From an uncultured Alistipes sp. (GTDB lineage Bacteria; Bacteroidota; Bacteroidia; Bacteroidales; Rikenellaceae): DNA of 38,646 nt. The notes beneath the pieces were generated by a model. The model worked only from the letters and a program-made list of their open reading frames with translations, was not told the origin of the DNA and made no database searches. The position numbers and the translations under genes were made by a program. Location of the stretch: contig NZ_CASFQD010000011.1 in NCBI RefSeq assembly GCF_949296715.1, forward strand, positions 1-38,646. Reading direction: 5' to 3'. Below are positions 18,418-26,420 of the stretch, piece by piece. Positions within the stretch are counted from its first letter, which is position 1; every line of letters starts with the position of its first letter.

Positions 18418-19815
18418 ATGCTCTGTTACCTCGCATTCAGCATCCTTGCCGCGGCGGCGGCCTTCGCCTCGCGCAGCGACCGGCAGCTCTTCGCCGCCGG
18501 CATGCTCTTCTACGCCGTGCAGGCCGCCTTCGCCGTGTGGATCGTCGCCGCGGGCTACGGCACGACCTCGGCCGGGCTCTTCACCTTCGACGCCACGGGC
18601 ACGCTCTTTTACGTGCTGCTCACCGTCGTCTCGTGCTTCGCCTTCATCCACTCCGAGCGCTACCTCAAGGGCGAGAACCCCGCGCAGGTGCGCATCTACT
18701 CGGCGCTGCTCCTGCTGCTGACGACCGCCATTGCGGGCGTCTACTTCGCCAACAACCTCGCCGTGACGTGGATCTTCCTCGAGGCCACGACCCTCTGCTC
18801 GGCGGGCATCATCTACCACCGCCGCACGGCCGCCTCGCTCGAAGCGGCCTGGAAATACGTCTTCGTCTGCTCGACGGGCATCGCCATGGCCTACCTGGGC
18901 ATCCTGCTGCTGGCCGCCGCCACCGAGTGCGAGACGCTCACCTACGACGCCGTGGCCACGGCCGCTGCCCACGGCAAGCCGCTCTACCTGAAGACGGCCT
19001 TTCTGCTGATCCTCTGCGGCTACAGCTGCAAGGTCGAGCTCTTCCCGCTCTATACCGTGGGCGTCGACGCCAACTTCGCGGCTCCGGCCCCCGCCTCGGC
19101 GCTCATCTCCACGGGGCTGGTCAACGCCGGCTTCGTCGCCGTGCTGCGCGTCTACCGCACGCTCGCACAGACGGAGGTCTTCCCGTGGGTGCGCTCCGTG
19201 CTGCTGATCGTGGGCGTGCTGTCGCTCGTCATCGGCGCCCTCTTCCTGCGCCGCACGAACAACTACAAGCGCTTCCTCTCCTACTCCACCGTCGAGAACA
19301 TGGGCATCGCCGCCATCGGTCTGGGCATCGGCGGCGCGGGCGTCTGGGCCGCCGTGTTCCACGTCGTCTGCCACACCTTCATCAAGAGCAGCCTCTTCCT
19401 GCAGATGGCCGTCGTGCGGCAGATCTACAACGGCTACCGCATCAACCGCATCGGCGACTACATCCGCATCAACCCCGTCGGGGCCGTGGGACTGCTCGCG
19501 GGCATGGTCGTGCTCGTGGCCTTCCCGCCCTCGCCGCTCTTCCTCTCGGAGCTGACGATCCTCGGCGAGGTCGTCACGGCGGGGAAATGGTGGCTCGTGG
19601 CGGGCATCACGCTGCTGCTCTGCATCGTCATCTACTCGTTCTGCTCGCGCATGATCCGCCTCTGCTACCAGCCCAACCAGGACGAACTCCACCCCTCGAA
19701 GGCGGACCGCGCCCTCTCGTGGTCGGCCCTCACGCTGCTCGTCGCCGCCATGGTGCTCGGGTTGTGGCAGCCCGACCTGCTGCGGCAGCTTCTCGATCAA
19801 ATCGCATCGCTATGA
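18418..19815 (+). CDS. HyfF/NuoN-like ion-translocating membrane subunit
   Basis: 465 residues, shorter than E. coli HyfF (about 526), with roughly 13 membrane segments. It keeps Glu in TWIFLEATTL, Lys in CGYSCKVELFPLYT, the NNYKRFLSYSTVENMG broken helix and the Glu of SPLFLSELTIL. The normally well kept HTWLPDAHSEAP segment after the central Lys is changed here to YTVGVDANFAAP, so the helix-7 region has drifted. It is the second antiporter-like subunit; no third one (HyfD) is present. Its stop overlaps the ATG of the large-subunit gene. Confidence 0.85.
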   Translation: MLCYLAFSILAAAAAFASRSDRQLFAAGMLFYAVQAAFAVWIVAAGYGTTSAGLFTFDATGTLFYVLLTVVSCFAFIHSERYLKGENPAQVRIYSALLLLLTTAIAGVYFANNLAVTWIFLEATTLCSAGIIYHRRTAASLEAAWKYVFVCSTGIAMAYLGILLLAAATECETLTYDAVATAAAHGKPLYLKTAFLLILCGYSCKVELFPLYTVGVDANFAAPAPASALISTGLVNAGFVAVLRVYRTLAQTEVFPWVRSVLLIVGVLSLVIGALFLRRTNNYKRFLSYSTVENMGIAAIGLGIGGAGVWAAVFHVVCHTFIKSSLFLQMAVVRQIYNGYRINRIGDYIRINPVGAVGLLAGMVVLVAFPPSPLFLSELTILGEVVTAGKWWLVAGITLLLCIVIYSFCSRMIRLCYQPNQDELHPSKADRALSWSALTLLVAAMVLGLWQPDLLRQLLDQIASL

Positions 19816-21341
19816 ATTACCGGATAACCGACAACCTCGCGGGGGCCATCCGCCTCGACGAGATACCCGAAGTCTCCTATGCGGAGTTCTACGACGACGT
19901 GACGGCGCGTCTGGCGGACGAACGCTGCCACGTGGCCCACTACTTCGCCCTGCCCGAGGGCGGGCGCCTGCGCTTCTACTGCCTGCTGCTCGACGACGCC
20001 GAGGGGCGCGTGCTCATCACCTCGCACGCCATGGAGTATTACGACGACACGGCGCTGCCGTCGCTCACGGCGCGCCATGCGCAGCTGCACCCCTTCGAGC
20101 GCGACATCATGGAGCGCTACGGCGTGCGCTTCGACGGCCTGCCGTGGCCCAAGCCGCTGCGCTTCCCCTTCGACCGGCGCGACCGCGGCAGCTCGATCGA
20201 CAACTACCCCTTCTACACGATGGAGGGCCGGTCGCTGCACGAGGTGAACGTCGGCCCGATCCACGCGGGCATCATCGAACCGGGCGCCTTCCGCTTCATC
20301 TGCAACGGCGAGCGGGTCCTGCACCTCGAAATCGCGCTGGGATACCAGCACCGGGGCGTCGAGCACGCCTTCGAGACGACGCACAACCGCCTGCGGCAGG
20401 TGTGCCTGGCCGAGGCGGTGGCCGGAGACAGCGCCGTGGCGCACGCCACGGCCTTCGTCGAGGCCGTCGAGAAGCTCTCGGGACGCGAGCGCACGGCCGA
20501 GATGGAGCGCGAACGGGCCGTGGCGCTCGAACTCGAACGCATGGCCATGGGCATCGCCGACTCGGGCGCCCTCTCGACGGACGTGGGCTACCAGCTGGGG
20601 CAGGTGGCCTGCGAGGCGCTGCGCACGATGACGATCAACACGACGCAGGCCTGGTGCGGCAACCGCTTCGCCAAGGGGCTCATCCGCCCGCACGGCACCG
20701 ACCATCCGCTCACAGCCGTGAAGGCCGCGATGATCCGCCGCAACGTCGCCCAGATCGCGCGCCGCTACGACGAGGTGCGCCGCGACCTGAAATCCTCGCC
20801 CACGCTGCTGGCCCGCTTCGAGCAGTGCGGCGTCGTGCCGCGCGACGAGATGCGGCGCATCGGCGGTGTGGGGCAGGCGGCCCGCGCCAGCGGCTTCCCG
20901 CGCGACATCCGCGCCTCGCACCCGTGGGGCGTCTACGCCAAGCAGCTGCGCCACGAGCCGATCCTCAAGCGCCACGGCGACGTCATGGCACGGTTGATGA
21001 TCCGCTGCCGCGAGGTGCTCCAGTCGGCCTCCTACGTCGACCGCCTGCTCGCAAGCTACGAGCAGAAGTACGCCGTCGTCGGGAACCCCTGCCCGGCCCC
21101 CGACTACGAAGCGCCGCTGCAGGCCTCGTCACTCGCCTTCGGGCTGGTCGAGGGGTGGCGCGGCGAGACGTGCCACGTCGTGGTGACCGACGCGGCGGGC
21201 GAGATCGCCGCCTGCCGCATCAAGGACCCGAGTCTGCACAACTGGCTGGCGCTGGCGCTGGCCGTGCGCGGCGAGGGCATCTCGGACTTCCCGATCTGCA
21301 ACAAGAGCTTCAACCTCTCCTACTGCGGACACGACCTCTGA
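19812..21341 (+). CDS. HyfG/NuoCD-like large subunit lacking all four [NiFe] cysteine ligands
   Basis: 509 residues from the ATG at 19812. The N-terminal 150 or so match the 30-kDa (NuoC) domain (HPFERDIMERYGVRFDG); the rest is the 49-kDa/hydrogenase large-subunit fold (VGPIHAGIIEPGAFRF, YQHRGVEHAFE, ASGFPRDIRASHPWG). In hydrogenases of this group RVCGIC and DPCxxC bind nickel and iron. Here the first site reads AVAGDSAVAH (Ala204 and Ser207 at the cysteine positions) and the second reads NLSYCGHDL, with Ser503 and Gly506 at the cysteine positions and the chain ending three residues later. The fold is well kept and the frame clean, so this is an adapted protein and not a decaying hydrogenase. 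It fits Ehr-type complexes; the catalytic function is unknown. Confidence 0.85.
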   Translation: MNYRITDNLAGAIRLDEIPEVSYAEFYDDVTARLADERCHVAHYFALPEGGRLRFYCLLLDDAEGRVLITSHAMEYYDDTALPSLTARHAQLHPFERDIMERYGVRFDGLPWPKPLRFPFDRRDRGSSIDNYPFYTMEGRSLHEVNVGPIHAGIIEPGAFRFICNGERVLHLEIALGYQHRGVEHAFETTHNRLRQVCLAEAVAGDSAVAHATAFVEAVEKLSGRERTAEMERERAVALELERMAMGIADSGALSTDVGYQLGQVACEALRTMTINTTQAWCGNRFAKGLIRPHGTDHPLTAVKAAMIRRNVAQIARRYDEVRRDLKSSPTLLARFEQCGVVPRDEMRRIGGVGQAARASGFPRDIRASHPWGVYAKQLRHEPILKRHGDVMARLMIRCREVLQSASYVDRLLASYEQKYAVVGNPCPAPDYEAPLQASSLAFGLVEGWRGETCHVVVTDAAGEIAACRIKDPSLHNWLALALAVRGEGISDFPICNKSFNLSYCGHDL

Positions 21342-21372
21342 CACACGGACAGGACAACAAGAGACAAGCATC

Positions 21373-22137
21373 ATGATACTTCCGAAAATACGGGTGCTGC
21401 GCAGCCACGGGACGCAGTACATTCCCGATCTGGACGCCGTGGAGCTGACCTCCGAGTTCCGGGGGCGGCCCGAACTGACCGACACCGAGGACCACGCGGC
21501 CCTCGAGCGCGCCGCGGCCCTCTGCCCCACCGGGGCCCTCACGGCCGCCCCCTTCGCGCTCGACCTGGGGCGCTGCCTCTTCTGCGGCGAGTGTGCGCGG
21601 CGCGCCCCGCGCAACATCCGCTTCACGAACGACTACCGCCTCGGCTCGCCGACGCGCCGCGGCCTCGTCCTGCAGCCGGGCATGGAGCGCGTACCCTTCG
21701 ACGAGGGGGCCGTGCGGAGCGACATCCGCCGCTTCTTCCGCCAGTCGCTCCAGCTGCGCGAGGTCTGCGCCGGGGGCGACGGCTCGGTGGAGATGGAGCT
21801 CAACGCCACGGGCAACGTCAACTTCGACCTCGGGCGCTTCGGCATCGGCTTCACCGCCTCACCGCGCCATGCCGACGGCGTGGCCGTCTCGGGCCCCGTC
21901 ACGGCGGCCATGGCCGAGGCGCTGGCGATCTGCTGGGAGGCCGTCGCCGAGCCCAAGCTGCTCATCGCCTGCGGCACGGAGGCCTGCTCGGGCGGGCTCT
22001 TCGCCGAGAGCCGCGCCGTCGACCGCCGCTTCTTCCAGGAGCACCATGTCGACCTCTGGCTGCCGGGCGCCCCGATGCACCCGATGGTCTTCATCGACGG
22101 TATCCGCACCCTGCTCGGACACAAAAAACGCGACTGA
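21373..22137 (+). CDS. Fused ferredoxin-NuoB-like small subunit with degenerate cluster sites
   Basis: 254 residues. Residues 1-95 form a NuoI/HycF-like ferredoxin domain; the rest is a NuoB/HycG-like small subunit. In the ferredoxin part motif I keeps only its last Cys (Cys51 of LCPTGAL) and motif II keeps Cys68, Cys71 and Cys74 but has Ala78 for the fourth. This is exactly the ligand set of one [4Fe-4S] cluster. In the NuoB-like part hallmark residues stay (SPRHADGVAVSGPVTAAM, CSGGLF, LPG.P), but the four proximal-cluster cysteine positions are Gly135, Ser138, Glu203 and Ala233. So one cluster is likely and the proximal one is not. It lies 31 bp after the large subunit and 2 bp before the first chromate-transporter gene. 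Confidence 0.85.
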   Translation: MILPKIRVLRSHGTQYIPDLDAVELTSEFRGRPELTDTEDHAALERAAALCPTGALTAAPFALDLGRCLFCGECARRAPRNIRFTNDYRLGSPTRRGLVLQPGMERVPFDEGAVRSDIRRFFRQSLQLREVCAGGDGSVEMELNATGNVNFDLGRFGIGFTASPRHADGVAVSGPVTAAMAEALAICWEAVAEPKLLIACGTEACSGGLFAESRAVDRRFFQEHHVDLWLPGAPMHPMVFIDGIRTLLGHKKRD

Positions 22138-22139
22138 CC

Positions 22140-22682
22140 ATGCAACGCCTGCGCACCATCTTCTTCTCATTCTTCAAGATCGGGCTCTTCACCTTCGGCG
22201 GGGGCTACGCCATGATCTCGCTCATCGAGCGCGAGGTCATCACGCGCCGCCGGTGGATCGAGCAGAAGGAGTTTCTCGATCTGCTCACGCTCGCCCAGTC
22301 GGTCCCGGGGCCGATCGCCGTCAACACGTCGGTCTTCGTCGGCTACAAGCTGCGCGGGCTGCGCGGCGCCGTGGCGGCGGTACTGGGCACCGTGCTGCCG
22401 TCGTTCACGATCATCCTCCTCATCGCGCTCTTCTTCGCCGGCATCCGCCACAACCCCCTTGTCGACGCCGCGTTCAAGGGGATGCGCCCGGCCGTCGTCG
22501 CCCTCATCATCGGCCCCGTGCTGTCGCTCTCGCGCGGCATGCACCCGGCCATGATCCTCGTCATCGCCGCCTCGGCACTCGCCGTCTGGGGACTGGGCTG
22601 GTCGCCGGTCTACCTGCTCGCCGCAGCCGCCGCGCTGGGCATCTCCTGGGAACTGTACATCGCAAAAAAGGCTGAAAAATGA
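22140..22682 (+). CDS. Short chromate-transporter (CHR) family protein, chain 1
   Basis: 180 residues with about 5-6 hydrophobic segments. It has the CHR family FxxGGGYAMISLIEREV start and the PGPIAVNTSVFVGYKLRG motif. Short CHR proteins usually come as adjacent pairs that together equal one long ChrA, and the next gene is the partner. The CHR family exports chromate in some bacteria, but many members have unknown anion substrates; chromate resistance is not shown here. It starts 2 bp after the NuoB-like gene of the Ehr-type operon and ends in an ATGA overlap with chain 2. Confidence 0.87.
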   Translation: MQRLRTIFFSFFKIGLFTFGGGYAMISLIEREVITRRRWIEQKEFLDLLTLAQSVPGPIAVNTSVFVGYKLRGLRGAVAAVLGTVLPSFTIILLIALFFAGIRHNPLVDAAFKGMRPAVVALIIGPVLSLSRGMHPAMILVIAASALAVWGLGWSPVYLLAAAAALGISWELYIAKKAEK

Positions 22683-23251
22683 TACTCTGGCAACTCTTCG
22701 TCAGCTACCTGAAAATCGGATTCTTCGGATTCGGCGGCGGCTACGCCATGCTCTCGCTCATCCAGCACGAGGTGGTCGTGCGGCACGCCTGGATGACGGC
22801 CGGCGAATTCGCCGACATCGTCGCCATCTCGCAAATCACCCCCGGGCCCATCGCCATCAACTCGGCGACCTACGTGGGCTACACCGTCGGCATGCAGACC
22901 GGCCATGTCGGACTGGGTATTCTCGGCTCCGCGATCGCCACCTTCGCCGTCTGCCTGCCCTCGCTCACGCTCATGATCCTCGTGGCGCGCTTCTTCATGC
23001 GGCTGCACAACAACCGCCTCGTCGAGGGTGCCATGCGGGGCATGCGGCCCACGGTCATCGGCATGATCGCCGCAGCGGCCCTGCTGCTGATCTTCCCCCA
23101 CGGCAGCGACCCCGACGAGCGGAACTTCATCGACGGCTGGAGTTGGGCGCTCTTCGGCGGGGTCTTCGTCGGGCAGTGGTTCAAAATCAACCCCATCCTG
23201 CTGATCGTCCTCTCGGCCGCGGCGGGCATCCTCATCTACCACGTCTTCTGA
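22679..23251 (+). CDS. Short chromate-transporter (CHR) family protein, chain 2
   Basis: 190 residues, the partner of chain 1 (start IGFFGFGGGYAMLSLIQHEVV, then TPGPIAINSATYVGYTVG). Several hydrophobic helices follow, with a hydrophilic DPDERN loop near residue 145. The two chains probably form a heterodimer with opposite topologies, as described for paired short CHR proteins. It is the last gene of the operon and is followed by a strong hairpin. The substrate is unknown; coupling to the ion gradient made or used by the Ehr-type complex is only a contextual idea. Confidence 0.87.
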   Translation: MILWQLFVSYLKIGFFGFGGGYAMLSLIQHEVVVRHAWMTAGEFADIVAISQITPGPIAINSATYVGYTVGMQTGHVGLGILGSAIATFAVCLPSLTLMILVARFFMRLHNNRLVEGAMRGMRPTVIGMIAAAALLLIFPHGSDPDERNFIDGWSWALFGGVFVGQWFKINPILLIVLSAAAGILIYHVF

Positions 23252-23281
23252 CCGGCACATCGGCCCGAAGAGAGACGAAAA

Positions 23282-23308
23282 CGGCCCGGCGATCACCTCG
23301 CCGGGCCG
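23282..23308. terminator. Convergent terminator hairpin
   Basis: Perfect 11-bp stem CGGCCCGGCGA (23282-23292) / TCGCCGGGCCG (23298-23308) with a 5-nt loop. On the minus strand it is followed by TTTTCGTCT, on the plus strand only by AATCATT, so it probably serves the minus-strand gene best and both in part. Confidence 0.65.
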
Positions 23309-23330
23309 AATCATTCCTGTATGCCGCCTG

Positions 23331-23621
23331 TCAGAGCGTCACGGCCACCACGCCGAGCGTCGACAACAGCAGCAGCACAAAGAGCGCCAGAAAGACGAAA
23401 CCCAGCACGGCCACGACGGTGCCGATGCAGCCCCAGCGCTGCTCGCCGCCCGGCAGCGGGTCGGTCAGCAGCGCGACGATCAGCCCCACGAGCGGCGTGA
23501 AGATCACGCTCACGAGAAAGGCCCAGCCGAAGCCGATGCGGCGACGGCTGCCGATGATGCCGACGAGCACCGACAGGAAGCAGCCGCCCAGCAGTCCGAA
23601 AAGAATCACAAGAGGAGCCAT
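23331..23621 (-). CDS. Small membrane protein of unknown function
   Basis: 96 residues from the ATG at 23621. Hydrophobic segments lie at about 1-20 (MAPLVILFGLLGGCFLSVLV), 30-52 and 68-94, separated by basic (GSRRR) and Gly/Pro-rich (DPLPGGEQRWGC) loops. It looks like the small three-helix membrane proteins common in Bacteroidales, but I cannot name a family. It follows the methyltransferase gene by about 60 bp that contain a 7-bp tandem repeat, and may be the last gene of that transcript. Confidence 0.6.
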   Translation of the reverse strand: MAPLVILFGLLGGCFLSVLVGIIGSRRRIGFGWAFLVSVIFTPLVGLIVALLTDPLPGGEQRWGCIGTVVAVLGFVFLALFVLLLLSTLGVVAVTL

Positions 23622-23624
23622 ACC

Positions 23625-23658
23625 GAAGGTGAAAGGTGAAAAGTGAAAGGTAAAAGGT
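23625..23658 (-). repeat. Imperfect 7-bp tandem repeat (GAAAGGT, about 5 copies)
   Basis: Successive units are GAAGGT, GAAAGGT, GAAAAGT, GAAAGGT and AAAAGGT on the plus strand. They lie just upstream of the small membrane protein's ATG, in its leader, so copy number could affect its translation. Confidence 0.7.
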
Positions 23659-23680
23659 GATAAGAAAAGGGGGACGGGGA

Positions 23681-24571
23681 TCAGCGCGTGAAGCGGTAGT
23701 AGGTTCCCAGGGGCAGTTCCTTGCCGCCGCGGTCCGTGAAGCATAATTCGCCCCACTGCTCCGTGCGCGGGGCGCCGAAGGCCTGCCGCACGGCCGTGCG
23801 GGCGAGCGTCGACGAGAGCCCCATCGAATAGAGGTTCAGCACCAGAAACGCCCGCGCGGGTTCGAGCAGCTGCGCACAGCAGGCCAGCATCTCGCCGATC
23901 GAATCCTCCAGAATCCACTTCTCGCCGTTGGCGCCGCGTCCGTAGGCGGGCGGATCAAGAATGATGCCGTCGTAGCGGTTGCCACGGCGCACCTCGCGCT
24001 GCACGAACTTCAGGGCATCCTCGACGATCCAGCGCACCCCCTCCAGCGCGCTCTGTTCCATGTTTTCGCGGGCCCACGTCACCACCTGCTTCACCGAATC
24101 GACATGCGTCACCTCGGCCCCCGCGGCGCGCGCCGCGAGCGTCGCGCCGCCCGTATAGGCAAAGAGGTTCAGCACGCGCGGCGCGGCCGTCCGCCCGTCG
24201 CCGCCCAGCGCGAGGCAGTTGTCGTAGATGAAGTCCCAGTTGGCCGCCTGCTCGGGAAAGATGCCCACGTGCTTGAACGAGGTGAGCCCGAGGCGCATGC
24301 GCAGCCGCATCCCGCGATAGCGGTATTCGACCGTCCAGCGCGACGGCATTCCCTCGCGCAGGCGCCACTCGCCGCGCTCGTCGCTGCGCGCATCGCGCAG
24401 GAACGACGCATCCGAAAGGCGCCGCCACTCCTCCTCGGCGAGCGACGGCCGCCAGATGGCCTGCGGCTCGGGACGCCGCGTCACGTAGCGTCCGAAGCGC
24501 TCCAGCTTCTCGAAATTTCCCGTGTCGATCAATTCATAGTCCCTGAAATCGGGGGTCAGTTGCTCCTGCAT
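23681..24571 (-). CDS. Class I SAM-dependent methyltransferase (RlmI/RlmK-like)
   Basis: 296 residues. The Rossmann methyltransferase core has the SAM-binding motif VLNLFAYTGGATLAA, the acidic ribose contact AEVTHVDSVKQVVTWARENM, and the catalytic-loop motif IILDPPAYGRG. It resembles the RlmI/RlmK rRNA cytosine/guanine methyltransferase group (Methyltrans_SAM family), but lacks an N-terminal PUA domain of full RlmI size. A 23S rRNA target is likely but unproved. The start lies 15 bp downstream of the U32 gene's stop, so the two are probably co-transcribed; both gene families act on RNA. Confidence 0.85.
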   Translation of the reverse strand: MQEQLTPDFRDYELIDTGNFEKLERFGRYVTRRPEPQAIWRPSLAEEEWRRLSDASFLRDARSDERGEWRLREGMPSRWTVEYRYRGMRLRMRLGLTSFKHVGIFPEQAANWDFIYDNCLALGGDGRTAAPRVLNLFAYTGGATLAARAAGAEVTHVDSVKQVVTWARENMEQSALEGVRWIVEDALKFVQREVRRGNRYDGIILDPPAYGRGANGEKWILEDSIGEMLACCAQLLEPARAFLVLNLYSMGLSSTLARTAVRQAFGAPRTEQWGELCFTDRGGKELPLGTYYRFTR

Positions 24572-24586
24572 AAGGCGTTGTGTGCT

Positions 24587-26404
24587 CTATTTCGTACTCT
24601 TTTTGCAATCCACCAGGCTCATTTCGCACCGCGCACAGTCGAAGACCAGCCGGTAACGCTGCGCACCCCGCTCGAGGTAGAGCTCGCCGCGCAGCCGCGG
24701 CCGCTCGCGCAGGCACTCGCCGATCTCGCGGCGGATGCAGTAGGCCGACCGCATGACGGTGTGCCCCGCGGTCGTGGGGGCAAGGTCCAGCCCGCGCTCG
24801 ATCTCCGTGACCCCGTGGTCGCGGTAGAAGGCCTCGGCCAGGCGGTTCGTGACATTCTCCTCGGCCGTCAGGCGCGTGGAGGGGTAGCGCGCCGCAAGCT
24901 TTTCGGGCAGGATGCGGTGCTGAATCGGCCGCGCGGCACGCGCCGCGGCCAGCCGCTCGAGCCCCTCGCGGCGCAGTTCGGCCGCCAGCGATGCCGGGAC
25001 GAACCATTCGCCGCCGCACACCTCGACCTCGCCGACCGCAAAGATCGTGTCGCCGCTGCGGGCCGCCTGCGTGCGCAGGGCCGCGGCATTGGACTCGGGG
25101 TTCTTCGCCCGCTCGGGCGTCAGCGCGCGGTGCGCCCCGGCCGCGATGCCCTCGCAGTCGACATAGCGGAAGGTCACCCCCGCGTCGGTCACCTCGACGT
25201 GCGCCGCGGCGGGAATCACGCGCCGCGTGCGGCTCGCCTCGAGCAACTTATTGAAGCGGTGGTCGTAGTTGCGGTAGACCTCCGCCCCGGGGGTGATCCC
25301 CTCCATGCGGTTGGGGGTGATGCGCGCCCCGTCGACGGCGTTGACGTTCGTGCCGACAAGGGCACCGCCCGTGCGGAAGCAGAGCCCGTCGCCCGGCGAG
25401 AGTGCCGCCGTGCCCTTGAGCGTGAAGCTCCGCCCCTCGACGCGCCCCACACGTCCAACATACTCGCCCACGGCCTTCGGCGTGTCGAACGACGCGACAC
25501 CGGCCCGCCGCCCGGCAAAGAAGTACTCCGACTCGCCGCGCGTGAAGCTCTTGGAGGGGTCGGGTTCGAAATCGGGAACGCTCACCCCGACGGAGGCGCG
25601 GACGAGCTGCGGCCGTGCGGCGAGGGCCTCGTCCACGACGCGGCGGTAGTAGGCCACGACGTTGCGGATGTAACCCGTATCCTTGAGACGGCCCTCGATC
25701 TTGAAGCTCGTGACGCCGGCATCGAGCAGCTCGCCGATGTGTGCCGAGAGGTTCAGGTCGCGCACCGAGAGCAGGTGCCGGCCGCTCATGTAGGTATGTC
25801 CGGCGCCGTCCGTGAGGTCCCACGGCAGGCGGCAGGGCTGGCTGCACGCCCCGCGGTTGCCGCTGCGCGCCGAGAGCGACCGCGAGAGGAAGCAGCGGCC
25901 GCTGTAGCCGACGCAGATCGCCCCGTGGACGAAGCACTCGACCTCGGCGGTCGTCGCGGCGCAGATCGCCCGGATCTCCTCGAGCGAGAGGGCCCGCTCG
26001 AGGATCACGCGCGCAAAGCCCGCCTCGGCCAGAAAGCGCGCCCCCTCGGCCGTGCGGTTGCACATCTGCGTCGAGGCGTGCAGCTCGACGGGCAGGTTCA
26101 TGCGCCGCAGGGCCATGTCCTGCACGATAAGGGCGTCGACCCCGGCGTCGATGAGCGCACGGGCCTGCCGTTCGGCCTCCTCCAGTTCGTCGTCCCACAG
26201 CAGCGTGTTGAGCGTGGCATGGACCCGCACGCCGTAGCGGTGGGCATACTCTGCGACGCGGGCGATCTCCTCGGCGCTGTTGCCGGCAGCCTGCCGCGCC
26301 CCGAACTTCGCGCCGCCGATATAGACGGCATCGGCGCCGTAGTCCACGGCGGCGACGGCCGAGCGGTAATCGCGGGCCGGGGCCAGCAGTTCGATACGCT
26401 TCAT
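24587..26404 (-). CDS. U32 family protein (RlhA/TrhP-like RNA hydroxylation or collagenase-like)
   Basis: 605 residues from the ATG at 26404 (MKRIELLAPARDYRSAVAAVDYGADAVYIGG). The peptidase U32 signature, E-x-F-x-x-G-A-x-C ... G-x-C-x-x-S, is at residues 156-174 (ECFVHGAICVGYSGRCFLS), followed by Cys187 and Cys191; such cysteines can hold a [4Fe-4S] cluster. Length and the extra C-terminal half match the RlhA type (about 650), which hydroxylates C2501 of 23S rRNA; TrhP relatives act on tRNA U34. True protease activity is doubtful. An in-frame ATG at 26410 is an alternative start. A minus-strand -7 element TATTTTTG (complement of 26421-26428) lies directly upstream. Confidence 0.85.
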   Translation of the reverse strand: MKRIELLAPARDYRSAVAAVDYGADAVYIGGAKFGARQAAGNSAEEIARVAEYAHRYGVRVHATLNTLLWDDELEEAERQARALIDAGVDALIVQDMALRRMNLPVELHASTQMCNRTAEGARFLAEAGFARVILERALSLEEIRAICAATTAEVECFVHGAICVGYSGRCFLSRSLSARSGNRGACSQPCRLPWDLTDGAGHTYMSGRHLLSVRDLNLSAHIGELLDAGVTSFKIEGRLKDTGYIRNVVAYYRRVVDEALAARPQLVRASVGVSVPDFEPDPSKSFTRGESEYFFAGRRAGVASFDTPKAVGEYVGRVGRVEGRSFTLKGTAALSPGDGLCFRTGGALVGTNVNAVDGARITPNRMEGITPGAEVYRNYDHRFNKLLEASRTRRVIPAAAHVEVTDAGVTFRYVDCEGIAAGAHRALTPERAKNPESNAAALRTQAARSGDTIFAVGEVEVCGGEWFVPASLAAELRREGLERLAAARAARPIQHRILPEKLAARYPSTRLTAEENVTNRLAEAFYRDHGVTEIERGLDLAPTTAGHTVMRSAYCIRREIGECLRERPRLRGELYLERGAQRYRLVFDCARCEMSLVDCKKSTK

Positions 26405-26420
26405 CTCCATAACTTTTCCG

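Noticed and set aside
18537..19811. Open frame upstream and in frame with the large-subunit gene, giving a 934-residue protein
   Set aside because: The first 425 residues are an Arg/His-rich shadow of the HyfF-like gene. The recognisable protein starts at the ATG at 19812, overlapping the previous stop as elsewhere in the operon.
19812..21341. Calling the complex a formate hydrogenlyase or hydrogenase-4
   Set aside because: All four nickel-binding cysteine positions are replaced, and no formate dehydrogenase or hydrogenase maturation genes are in the window.
22140..23251. Chromate resistance as the function of the CHR pair
   Set aside because: Family membership alone does not show chromate transport, and no other metal-resistance genes are nearby.
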